Source: JAUVKT01 sp942491535
GTDB lineage: Bacteria; Bacteroidota; Bacteroidia; Bacteroidales; VadinHA17
Reading direction: 5' to 3'
DNA length: 64,000 nucleotides
Assembly: GCA_942491535.1 (NCBI GenBank)
Contig: CALOBV010000020.1
Span: forward strand, 191,478 to 255,477
The notes below the pieces were generated by a model. That model was not told where the DNA came from. It did no database searches and saw only the letters and a program-made list of their open reading frames with translations. The translations under genes and the position numbers were made by a program. Within the stretch, counting starts at the first letter, position 1. Every line of letters begins with the position of its first letter. This document shows, piece after piece, positions 16,885 through 24,902 of this stretch.

Positions 16885-19800
16885 ATGAATTTATACAGGC
16901 GTTTAAATATTTCACTTGGCTGGCTTGTCTTTCTTATTGCAGCTATTACTTATGTGTTGACCGTTGAACCCACAATGAGCCTCTGGGATTGCGGAGAATA
17001 TATTACATCAGGTTATAAGCTCGAGCCCGGTCATCCTCCGGGAGCCCCGACCTTTATGATTCTTGCAAGGGCATTCTCGCTTTTTGCAGGTGATGTAACC
17101 CGGGTTGCCCTGATGGTAAATATAATGTCTGCGCTGGCCAGTGCATTCACAATTATGTTTTTATTCTGGACAATAACCCATTTATCAAAAAAAATAATTA
17201 TTGGAGAGAATAAAGACGAATCTGTTTCAGGGATCATTGCTGTGATGGGAGCCGGGCTGATAGGGGCTCTTGCATATGCCTTCTCCGATTCATTCTGGTT
17301 TTCTGCAGTTGAAGGCGAAGTATATGCATCCTCATCTCTATTTACAGCTGTTACCTTCTGGGCGATACTGAAATGGGAAAATGAGGCTGATGAGCCATTT
17401 GCAAACAGGTGGCTGATACTGATCGCCTATCTTGTTGGCCTATCAATAGGTGTTCACCTGCTTAACCTGCTTGCCATACCTGCGGTAGTATGCGTATATT
17501 ATTTTAAGAAATACGATTTTAACTGGAAGGGCTTTATTGCATCAATGCTTTTATCGATAGTTCTGCTTGCATTTATTATGTGGGGACTGGTTTCGGGTTT
17601 CTTTACCGTAGCAACAAAAATAGAGCTAATGCTTGTAAATGGGCTGGGACTGCCATATAATAGCGGTATATATCTTCTTGTGGCATTGTTTATGATATTT
17701 ATCGTGCTTGCAATAAGGGCTACAATGAATAATATTAACCCGGGCAAGACAGCAATATTTTCTGTTGCAGCCCTTCTTTCATCAGGAATATGGCTTCTGT
17801 CAGGCAGTTTCTTATTCAATATAATTATACTGGCTGCAATTGCCTATATCTTTTACTATCTTGCCCGTAAGCATGTGGCTGTGCTTAATACTATACTTAC
17901 TGCTATAGTGGTTATAATGATTGGTTTTTCATCATTTACCTTAATAATGATAAGGTCATCTGCCGGAACCCCAATGAATGAAAATAACCCGGAGACAGCA
18001 TTCCAGATGCTATACTACCTGAACAGGGAGCAGTATCCTAAGCAGCCACTTGTTCAGGGTCCTTATTATAACGCACCTCTTGAGTCTTATGATGAAGGCA
18101 AACCAACATATAGTCCCGTTGACGGAAAGTATAAAATAACCAACAGGGCTATAAAGCCTAATTACGACGACAGGTTTGTTACCCTTTTCCCAAGGATGTA
18201 TAGCGCACAGAGTGATCATGTAGCTATTTACAAAAGCTGGGTGCCGGTAAAAGGCTCACCAATACAGGTTACCGGCCAGGACGGTCAGCCGCGAATTGAA
18301 TACAGGCCAACTTTTGGAGAGAACCTGAAATTTATGTTCTCCTACCAGATGGGTTTTATGTATTTCAGGTACTTTATGTGGAATTTCTCGGGCAGGCAAA
18401 ACGATCTGCAGGGGGCCGGAGGTCCCTTTAAGGGGAACTGGATAACCGGGTTCAAATTCCTCGATGAGCCCCGCTTCGGGCCCAATGATTTAATGCCCGA
18501 AAGAATGAAAAACGACCCTTCCAATAATGTATATTTTATGCTGCCGCTTCTGCTTGGCCTGATAGGATTGTACTTTCATATGAATAAAGACCTGAAGGGC
18601 CTCTGGGTTGTCTTGCTCCTGTTTGTTATGACGGGTATAGCAATAGTTGTATACCTGAACCAGTATCCCAATCAGCCCAGAGAACGGGATTATGCATATG
18701 CGGCTTCTTTTTATGCCTTTGCAATATGGATTGGTATGGGAGTATTATTCCTATACGAGATGCTGTCAAAGCTAATAGGTAAAAAGCTTTCTGCTCCCCT
18801 GGCAGGTTTAATTGCACTGGCGATACCCCTGTTAATGGTAACAGAAAACTGGGACGATCACGACAGGTCAGGGAGATATACAGCCTCAGATGTAGCAAAG
18901 AACTACTTATTATCGTGTGCCCCTAATTCAATATTGTTTACCAATGGAGATAACGACACCTTCCCCCTGTGGTATGCACAGGAGGTAGAAGAAGTAGGAA
19001 CAGATATAAGGGTATGTAACCTTATGCTTTTCAATACCGACTGGTTTATTGAGCAAATGAAATATAAGATGAACGATTCCGACCCCATGCCTCTTTCTTT
19101 GCCGATAGATAAGTACTATGATGGTGTAAATAACCAGGTATATATTATTGAAAGGATAAAAGAACCTGTATATATTGATCAGCTTATTGATTTTATAAAA
19201 AGCGATGATGCAGGAACTAAATACAAATTTGGCGATGGGGTCGACAGGGATTATATTCCATCGCGTACCGTAAGAATACCTGTCGACAAACAAAAAGTTA
19301 TCGCTTCAGGAGCTGTAAAGCCTGCTGATGCCGATCAGATAGTACCCTATATAGATATCAGGTTAAAAGGCAACTATATTCTAAAGAGCCAGATGATGGT
19401 TCTTGACTTTCTCGCTCAAAATAATTGGGAACGGCCGGTGTATTTTGTTACCGGATACCATGATGATGCTTTTGGCCTTGAGGAGTATTTCCAGCTCGAA
19501 GGCAATGCCTTCAGGCTGGTGCCAATTAAATCACATAATAATAGCTGGCTCGATTACGGGAGAATAGATACAGACATCCTTTATGATAACCTGATAAATA
19601 AGTTTTCATGGGGTCATGCTAAAGACGAGGATGTGTATCTCGACTATTATCATGTCAGAACCATAACTGTGATAAGGGCTCGACTCAATTATGCTAAACT
19701 GGCCAAGGAACTGGTTAAAGAAGGTAAAAACGATAAGGCTATAGAGGTTCTCGATCATATTATGACAGAGCTTCCGATTGATAAGCTACCATGGGATATG

Positions 19801-20091
19801 TTTATGCCCGATATTATCGAAGGATATTTTATGGCAGGAGGAAAAGAACAGGCCCTGCGCCTGGTTGCTGGAATGAGAGAATATTACAGTGATAACCTGG
19901 AATATTATATAAGCCTGAGGACTGGATTAATGGAGGCGGCAGATTATGAGATACAAACATCCCTGGGCTACCTTTCAAGGGTGTCTGCACTGTGTGTAAC
20001 CAATGGCGAAGAGGAGCTTGGCAACGACCTGTCAGATTATTTACAATCGGTATATTCAACCTACATTACTAAAATGCAGGGAGGAGATTAA
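16885..20091 (+). CDS. DUF2723 multi-pass membrane protein, GT-C glycosyltransferase-like
   Basis: The 1068-residue protein begins with many membrane helices and carries the DUF2723 signature TMSLWDCGEYITSGYKLEPG at about residues 33-53. The acidic pair in WDCGEY resembles the catalytic loop of GT-C glycosyltransferases; the human relative TMEM260 is a protein O-mannosyltransferase. At least ten helices precede a C-terminal soluble half with a TPR-like end (AKELVKEGKNDKAIEVLDHI). A role in glycosylating secreted proteins is therefore inferred, not shown. I start at the ATG at 16885, since the upstream TTG at 16855 adds ten unconvincing residues. It is not in an obvious operon; the divergent neighbour is the gluzincin gene. 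Confidence 0.88.
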   Translation: MNLYRRLNISLGWLVFLIAAITYVLTVEPTMSLWDCGEYITSGYKLEPGHPPGAPTFMILARAFSLFAGDVTRVALMVNIMSALASAFTIMFLFWTITHLSKKIIIGENKDESVSGIIAVMGAGLIGALAYAFSDSFWFSAVEGEVYASSSLFTAVTFWAILKWENEADEPFANRWLILIAYLVGLSIGVHLLNLLAIPAVVCVYYFKKYDFNWKGFIASMLLSIVLLAFIMWGLVSGFFTVATKIELMLVNGLGLPYNSGIYLLVALFMIFIVLAIRATMNNINPGKTAIFSVAALLSSGIWLLSGSFLFNIIILAAIAYIFYYLARKHVAVLNTILTAIVVIMIGFSSFTLIMIRSSAGTPMNENNPETAFQMLYYLNREQYPKQPLVQGPYYNAPLESYDEGKPTYSPVDGKYKITNRAIKPNYDDRFVTLFPRMYSAQSDHVAIYKSWVPVKGSPIQVTGQDGQPRIEYRPTFGENLKFMFSYQMGFMYFRYFMWNFSGRQNDLQGAGGPFKGNWITGFKFLDEPRFGPNDLMPERMKNDPSNNVYFMLPLLLGLIGLYFHMNKDLKGLWVVLLLFVMTGIAIVVYLNQYPNQPRERDYAYAASFYAFAIWIGMGVLFLYEMLSKLIGKKLSAPLAGLIALAIPLLMVTENWDDHDRSGRYTASDVAKNYLLSCAPNSILFTNGDNDTFPLWYAQEVEEVGTDIRVCNLMLFNTDWFIEQMKYKMNDSDPMPLSLPIDKYYDGVNNQVYIIERIKEPVYIDQLIDFIKSDDAGTKYKFGDGVDRDYIPSRTVRIPVDKQKVIASGAVKPADADQIVPYIDIRLKGNYILKSQMMVLDFLAQNNWERPVYFVTGYHDDAFGLEEYFQLEGNAFRLVPIKSHNNSWLDYGRIDTDILYDNLINKFSWGHAKDEDVYLDYYHVRTITVIRARLNYAKLAKELVKEGKNDKAIEVLDHIMTELPIDKLPWDMFMPDIIEGYFMAGGKEQALRLVAGMREYYSDNLEYYISLRTGLMEAADYEIQTSLGYLSRVSALCVTNGEEELGNDLSDYLQSVYSTYITKMQGGD

Positions 20092-20134
20092 TCGCCGTTA
20101 GTCAGTTGATAAAATTTACGGGGCAGGATGTTCG

Positions 20135-20557
20135 TCAGTCGGCATAAGGTGCAAACTCGCGATGAACAAGGTATTTTTCAAGTAGGGCCAGTACCTTTTC
20201 GGGTACTACAGGCTTGAGTACATACTCATTGCTGCCCGCCAGGAATGCCTCCTCCTTCGATTCACGGGTATAATAAGCGGTAATCATTACCAGGGGTATT
20301 GTTTTGTCAATCTTACGTATCTGCCTTACACAGTCGATTCCATTAACAAGAGGGATGAGATAATCCAGCAGGACCATATCAACAGATTCAATATTTTTGC
20401 TTACATAATCAACCAGTTCAGAGCCGTTCATAAACGAAACAACACTGGCTCCGGTTGTCTTAAGCAGCACTTCAAAATACCTTATAGAGGCGACATCATC
20501 GTCAACTATCGCAATAGTTTTATGTGATAAATCGAGCTGGTTGGAGTCGTGATACAT
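20135..20557 (-). CDS. Stand-alone response regulator receiver protein
   Basis: This 140-residue CheY-like protein consists of one receiver domain. The acidic pair is in AIVDDDVASI, the phospho-acceptor Asp in MVLLDYLIPLVNG, the switch Thr in LVMITAYYT and the Lys in YVLKPVVPEK. No output domain is present, so it must act through partner proteins. I start at the ATG at 20557 because a TATTTTTG promoter element lies just upstream at 20579-20586 and would overlap the longer TTG start at 20581. Its divergent neighbour is the SpoIIE-type phosphatase gene beyond the repeat array; a functional link is possible but unproven. Confidence 0.88.
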   Translation of the reverse strand: MYHDSNQLDLSHKTIAIVDDDVASIRYFEVLLKTTGASVVSFMNGSELVDYVSKNIESVDMVLLDYLIPLVNGIDCVRQIRKIDKTIPLVMITAYYTRESKEEAFLAGSNEYVLKPVVPEKVLALLEKYLVHREFAPYAD

Positions 20558-20578
20558 CAAATTTGGTTCTATGCATAA

Positions 20579-20586
20579 CAAAAATA
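20579..20586 (-). promoter_or_regulatory. Promoter -7 element of the response-regulator gene
   Basis: TATTTTTG on the minus strand matches TAnnTTTG and lies 21 bases upstream of the ATG at 20557. It decides the start of that gene. Confidence 0.5.
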
Positions 20587-20660
20587 CGATATGCTAGCGA
20601 CTATGATTTAGGAAAAGGACGGAGTTTTTAACAAGTTATTCACAATACTTGTGCGAATTT

Positions 20661-20802
20661 TGTTCGCTTCGCTCAGCATTATTAGTTATTTGTTCGCTGC
20701 GCTCACGTTATTGGTTATTTGTTCGCTGCGCTCACGTTAGTGGTTATTTGTTCGCTGCGCTCACGTTAGTGGTTTTTGTTCGCTGCGCTCACGTTATGGC
20801 CA
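20661..20802. repeat. Tandem array A: five ~29-bp repeats
   Basis: Five copies of a unit resembling TGTTCGCTGCGCTCACGTTA followed by TTGGTTATT begin near 20661, 20691, 20720, 20749 and 20777. Copies differ by one to a few bases. The array lies in the 595-base gap between the response regulator and the phosphatase gene and contains no open reading frame. Parts of it are the reverse complement of array B directly downstream. Confidence 0.85.
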
Positions 20803-21050
20803 TTAACCATTAACGCAGCGAAGCATTCGGGGCCACTAACCAGTAACTATTAACGGCAATAACCATTAACGCTGCCCCTAACCATTAACTATTAACGCTG
20901 CCGGCAGAGCAAGGGGCCAATAACCAGTAACCAATAACGCCCCGAGCATTCGGGGCCAATAACCAGTAATTATTAACGCCCCGAGCATTCGGGGCCAATA
21001 ACCAGTAACCATTAACGCCCCGAGCATTCGGGGTCAATAACCGCTACCGC
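20803..21050. repeat. Tandem array B: degenerate ~37-bp repeats with CCCCGA-GCAT-TCGGGG hairpins
   Basis: About six degenerate units built from TAACCATTAACG and CCCCGAGCATTCGGGG follow array A. The hairpin CCCCGA/TCGGGG with a GCAT loop occurs identically three times (about 20939, 20978 and 21017) and in a partial form near 20823. The TAACCATTAACGCAGCGAA portion is complementary to array A (TTCGCTGCG...CGTTATTGGTTA), so the two arrays can pair into a large cruciform or RNA stem. Confidence 0.85.
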
Positions 21051-21152
21051 TGCCCCAGGGCAGCAACAGTGCTAAGTTCAGTAAGAATGTATATTCTTTG
21101 TATATTAATTTAATTCTGCCGAAATTAGTAGGGCTAACCAAAAAACCTCATC

Positions 21153-23024
21153 ATGAGAAAACTTATCATTTTGGTATTATTGGCCATAGTACCTGCAACT
21201 TTGTTTTCGCAGCAAGGATTTGATAACAGGTCGAGAGCTGTTTATATCTTTGATATTGCCAAATTTGTTGATTATGGTGATGCCCTTGATACGATGGCAA
21301 TTTTCAGGGTCGGAGTACTCTCCAGGGATAATGATCTCTGGCAAAAGATGGGCGACCTGGCCAGAACAAGAACAGAAATACAGGGGAAACCTATTGTAGT
21401 TGTTGTATTCAGAGATGAGAGTAAAATAGAATATACGAATGTATTGTTTGTTTCAAGCAATGACGATTTCTCCCTTAATAAGGTTAAAGATGCTATAAGC
21501 TGGAAAAAAAACCTCTTAATTACAGAGGGGGCTAAGTTCGGTGAATCAATGTTTAATTTTGTAGTAGTTAATAATTCTCCCAGATTTGAAATTAATGAAG
21601 AGGCAATGGAGGAAGCCGGTCTTTCTGTTCCTCGCCCGGTAGTTGCTATGGCTATCAAATCAGCCGAAGACTGGGAGGCTCTATATGAGGTAACAAACGA
21701 GGAGCTTGAAAAGCAACTTGAGCTGGTAGAAAAGCAGAAGCTTATTATAGCCGAACAGCTGGCTGAGATTGAAAAACAAAAGGCCCTGCTCGACAGCCTT
21801 GATAAGGAGATAGAGCAAAAAGAACTTGTGCTCCTGGCAAAACAGAAAGAGCTGGAGAGACAATCACGGGAGATAAGCGGACAGACAAGGGAAATAGCCA
21901 AGCAAAAGCAGATGATAACAGTACAGCAGCAGGAAGTTGCTGCACAGCGAGACACACTATCAAGCCAGCGTGCCGATATAGCTACCAAACTACTGGAAAT
22001 CAACGATAAGCAGAAGTTAATTAATGAGCAGGAAGACCGTATTAAGGTGCAGCTTGAGTCGATAGAAAAGCAAAAGATCTTTCTCTATGCGGCACTATTT
22101 GTACTTATTCTCTTAAGCTTCCTGGCTTACTATATCTACAGGGGATATAAGATTAAGAAGGAGGCTAATATTAAACTGGAGGAGAAGAACAAGACCATAA
22201 CCGCGCAAAAGGGTGAAATAGAAAAGCAGCGCGACCTTGCCGAAACACAGCGCGACCAGATAGCCTACCAGAAAAAGCATATTACCGATAGTATAATGTA
22301 TGCTAAAAGAATCCAGACTGCCTTACTTCCTTCATTGGAACTATTCAGCGATGAAATCGATCACTTTGTGCTCTATAAGCCTCTTGATATTGTTTCGGGA
22401 GATTTTTACTGGGTGGCAAAGAAAGAAAATCTCCAGATTGTTATTGCAGCCGATTGTACCGGTCATGGCGTGCCGGGTGCATTTATGAGTATGCTTGGGG
22501 TAACAATGCTGAATGAGATTGTTAATGGCAAGGGAATAGTAATGCCCGACCAGATTATCAATAACCTGAGGGATGAAATTGTTAAATCACTAAAACAATC
22601 AATAGACGAAGACAGGGTGAAAGACGGAATGGATATGACAATTAGTGTTATTGACTATAAAAAGAATAAGCTATGGTTTTCAGGGGCAAATAATCCATTG
22701 ATATTTATCAGGGATGGTGAGGTTAAATCAATCCGGGGAGATAAGATGCCCGTTGCCATACATTACAGGATGAACCCGTTTACACTTCATGAGATTGATC
22801 TTAAGAAAGGAGATTGTATCTATATGTTCTCTGATGGATATGGAGATCAGTTTGGAGGACCCAGGCAGAAGAAATTTATGATAAAGCACCTTAAGGAGAG
22901 GTTGCTTGAATTCTCAAAGCTGCCTATGATAGAACAGGGAAAGAAGTTAGACGGGGTATTTGAAGAATGGAGAGGAGATAGTCCCCAGGTTGATGATGTA
23001 ATTCTTATAGGTATCAGGTATTAG
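21153..23024 (+). CDS. YfiR-like domain / coiled coil / TM / SpoIIE-type PP2C phosphatase
   Basis: The 623-residue protein has a signal peptide (residues 1-19), a YfiR/DUF4154-like periplasmic domain (about 20-165), a long Lys/Glu/Gln coiled coil with repeated EKQK (about 180-305), one membrane helix (about 311-328), a second short coiled coil and a C-terminal PP2C phosphatase domain (about 370-623). The phosphatase shows SGDFYWVA, AADCTGHGVPGAFMSMLG and MFSDGYGDQFGG, the metal-binding aspartate motifs of SpoIIE/RsbU enzymes. The likely role is to sense an envelope signal and dephosphorylate an anti-sigma or regulator protein, but no partner-switch genes are nearby. The last two codons and stop lie in a 7-bp tandem repeat. 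Confidence 0.88.
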   Translation: MRKLIILVLLAIVPATLFSQQGFDNRSRAVYIFDIAKFVDYGDALDTMAIFRVGVLSRDNDLWQKMGDLARTRTEIQGKPIVVVVFRDESKIEYTNVLFVSSNDDFSLNKVKDAISWKKNLLITEGAKFGESMFNFVVVNNSPRFEINEEAMEEAGLSVPRPVVAMAIKSAEDWEALYEVTNEELEKQLELVEKQKLIIAEQLAEIEKQKALLDSLDKEIEQKELVLLAKQKELERQSREISGQTREIAKQKQMITVQQQEVAAQRDTLSSQRADIATKLLEINDKQKLINEQEDRIKVQLESIEKQKIFLYAALFVLILLSFLAYYIYRGYKIKKEANIKLEEKNKTITAQKGEIEKQRDLAETQRDQIAYQKKHITDSIMYAKRIQTALLPSLELFSDEIDHFVLYKPLDIVSGDFYWVAKKENLQIVIAADCTGHGVPGAFMSMLGVTMLNEIVNGKGIVMPDQIINNLRDEIVKSLKQSIDEDRVKDGMDMTISVIDYKKNKLWFSGANNPLIFIRDGEVKSIRGDKMPVAIHYRMNPFTLHEIDLKKGDCIYMFSDGYGDQFGGPRQKKFMIKHLKERLLEFSKLPMIEQGKKLDGVFEEWRGDSPQVDDVILIGIRY

Positions 23025-23092
23025 GTATCAGGTATTAGGTATCAGGTATTAGGTATTAGGTATTAGGTGTTAGGTATTAGGTGTTGGGTATT
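23009..23092. repeat. Heptanucleotide tandem repeat AGGTATY x12
   Basis: Twelve consecutive 7-bp units (AGGTATC or AGGTATT, three diverged) run from the last codons of the phosphatase gene into the downstream spacer. The gene's TAG stop is formed inside the second unit at 23022-23024. Confidence 0.95.
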
Positions 23093-23104
23093 AAAGAGGT
23101 AATA

Positions 23105-23338
23105 CTAGCGACATTCCCACTTATAGGTATATGCCCCATCAACCTCGTTTGGAGTTGCCCTGATAACAGCCAGCTCAGCTCCACAGTATTCCGCCTCTGG
23201 CCCTGGACTTGAAAGAACGCCGTCTTCATATTGATTTAGCTGACAGATCATACATCCATCAAGTCCCTCACAGGCTGTTAGTAGTGGGGCAAAAGCAAGA
23301 ATCAGCAAGATACGGTTAAAGAGTTTCCTTCTCATCAT
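23105..23338 (-). CDS. Small cysteine-rich lipoprotein, copy 2
   Basis: The 77-residue protein has a lipoprotein signal (MMRRKLFNRILL...LLTAC, lipobox Cys at about residue 23). The mature part carries CMIC, EYCG and a terminal ECR, the same four-cysteine pattern as the neighbouring lipoprotein at 23346-23579. The two have equal length and lie seven bases apart, so they are a tandem duplication. The family is not one I recognise; the cysteines could form two disulfides or bind metal. I chose the first ATG of an ATGATG pair at 23338. Confidence 0.65.
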   Translation of the reverse strand: MMRRKLFNRILLILAFAPLLTACEGLDGCMICQLNQYEDGVLSSPGPEAEYCGAELAVIRATPNEVDGAYTYKWECR

Positions 23339-23345
23339 ATAAATA

Positions 23346-23579
23346 TTACTCGCATTCTGACTTTGCAACAAGATCTCCAATAGCGTAGTCTGGCGCAGCC
23401 TTAAAAGCAATAAGTTCATTACCACAGTATTCGCCATCATCAATAGAATACTGGAATACACCACCGGCATCGTATACATTTATTGCACATTGCTGGCATG
23501 TTTCCGACAGAAGATCACAGGAATTAAAAAGTGCAGCAGTAATCAGGAAAGCCCCCAGGTAGATCAGTTTCTTTTTCAT
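23346..23579 (-). CDS. Small cysteine-rich lipoprotein, copy 1
   Basis: This 77-residue protein has a lipoprotein signal with lipobox FNSC at residue 21 and a short mature domain with CQQC, EYCG and a C-terminal ECE. It aligns over its full length with the product of 23105-23338 (matching CxxC, GEYCG/AEYCG, A-P and EC ends). The function is unknown. The pair lies downstream of, and convergent with, the SpoIIE phosphatase gene, and both are probably read from one promoter upstream of 23579. Confidence 0.68.
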   Translation of the reverse strand: MKKKLIYLGAFLITAALFNSCDLLSETCQQCAINVYDAGGVFQYSIDDGEYCGNELIAFKAAPDYAIGDLVAKSECE

Positions 23580-23718
23580 AATATTTTGATTTATATCAGT
23601 ATCAAAGTTAATAAAATTGGGTATCGATTTTGCAATTTTTATAAACCTGATACTAACAGGTCACATATATAAGACTAATAATAGTATTATATAGTTGCCT
23701 GGGAGCAAAAATAAAAAG

Positions 23719-24294
23719 CTAGCTCTTGATTGCCGAACATGCAATATGGTAAGCGCCGGCAGGCGAAATCTTTGCCATTCTGAAACCTGAGTCCATTACC
23801 AACCTCATTATTTCATCGTGATGCAGTCTGTGCTCAACAGGCGGGCCAAGTGGCATTTCACTTTTTTCCCACTCAATAATAGCAAGCCTGCCTCCTGGTT
23901 TTAAGACTCTTTTAGCTTCAGCCAGCATGGCCATCATATCATCTGCCTCATGTAGTACATTTACAAGGAGGGCAAAGGTGCCCTGTGAATCCATGATAGG
24001 GAGCGTAATGTTATCAGATAACATCAATTCAATGTTATGACCCTTACCATTGATCTTATTTCTTACCTCATCAAGCATTTCCTCTGAGATATCGACCCCG
24101 ATTACCCTCCCCGAGGGTCCGGTAATTTCAGATGCTGGCAGAGTGAAATATCCTGTCCCACAGCCAATATCAATCATGATATCATCCTCTTTTAAACACA
24201 TTATCTTAAGTGTTTTAAAAGGAGGCAGGATCTTATATCGTTCCGGTGATTCCAGCATGGCCTTATTATCCGGATTAAATACCCTGTTTTCCAT
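23719..24294 (-). CDS. Class I SAM-dependent methyltransferase
   Basis: The 191-residue protein has the class I methyltransferase fold: motif I IDIGCGTGYFTLPA (about residues 40-53), the acidic end of strand 2 in VIGVDISEEML, and LKPGGRLAIIEWEKSE. The family includes UbiE/MenG-like and arsenite methyltransferases, but no substrate-specific motif is visible. It is preceded by the divergent small membrane protein gene at 24457. The substrate is unknown. Confidence 0.85.
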   Translation of the reverse strand: MENRVFNPDNKAMLESPERYKILPPFKTLKIMCLKEDDIMIDIGCGTGYFTLPASEITGPSGRVIGVDISEEMLDEVRNKINGKGHNIELMLSDNITLPIMDSQGTFALLVNVLHEADDMMAMLAEAKRVLKPGGRLAIIEWEKSEMPLGPPVEHRLHHDEIMRLVMDSGFRMAKISPAGAYHIACSAIKS

Positions 24295-24456
24295 ATCATC
24301 GTTCGATTAAGTTTATGCTAAATATTCCTTTCACAGCATAAATATAACCCCCCGGATAAGTGCTTTGTTCAAAATATGCTATTTAAAATATCCTATTTAT
24401 TAGCTGATATAAGCAGCGTTTGCCTGATTTTCATATCTTTAAGTAAAATAGCAACT

Positions 24457-24858
24457 ATGGAAAGCAAGAGAGACATGAAAAAGCATATTACCTTTGTTGC
24501 TGCCCTCCACATTGGGTTTGGAGTACTTAGTATTATCGGTGCTGTATTCATTTTCTTCGTTCTTAATTTTGCTCGGACATTTGTTGAAGACGTTGATATT
24601 GCAGATACCGTAATTAAGATGATAATGCTTCTTCTTCCCTTACTCGTCGGACTTGAAGGAGTTCTTGGAATTATAGGGGGTATAGGCCTGATATCATACA
24701 GGCAATGGGCCAGGATTCTGATTATTGTTCTTTCGGCTCTCAATTGCTTTAATATCCCCATCGGAACAGCCAAGGGAGTCTATTCTATATGGGCCCTTTT
24801 GCAGGACGATACCATCAGTCTTTTTAACGAAAGGGCAGGTGTGGCTCCAATGAATTAA
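24457..24858 (+). CDS. Small four-TM membrane protein
   Basis: From the ATG at 24457 (MESKRDMKKHITFVAALHIG) the product is 133 residues with about four helices: 10-33, 50-64, 66-77 and 85-103. A sequence TATCTTTA just upstream resembles a -7 promoter element and supports this start over an upstream in-frame ATG at 24376. No family is recognised. It lies 43 bases before the radical SAM gene and may be transcribed with it. Confidence 0.65.
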   Translation: MESKRDMKKHITFVAALHIGFGVLSIIGAVFIFFVLNFARTFVEDVDIADTVIKMIMLLLPLLVGLEGVLGIIGGIGLISYRQWARILIIVLSALNCFNIPIGTAKGVYSIWALLQDDTISLFNERAGVAPMN

Positions 24859-24874
24859 TCTCTTTTTCGTAACT

Positions 24875-24902
24875 TGGTGGTAGTCTCATTAAACTGCCAC
24901 CA
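24875..24902 (+). promoter_or_regulatory. Stem-loop ending at the kamA-like start codon
   Basis: TGGTGG-T-AGT (24875-24884) pairs with ACT-G-CCACCA (24893-24902), a 9-bp stem with one internal mismatch and an 8-base loop. The final A is the first base of the ATG at 24902, so the structure would hide the translation start if the transcript begins upstream. Confidence 0.45.

Noticed and set aside
20661..21050. CRISPR-like array
   Set aside because: The repeats are contiguous and degenerate, there are no unique spacers of constant length, and no cas genes are near.
21272..22003. Antisense open frame of 243 codons in the phosphatase gene
   Set aside because: It is the mirror of a Lys/Glu-rich coiled coil, giving a Ser/Phe/Leu-rich product with no start signal or homology I recognise.
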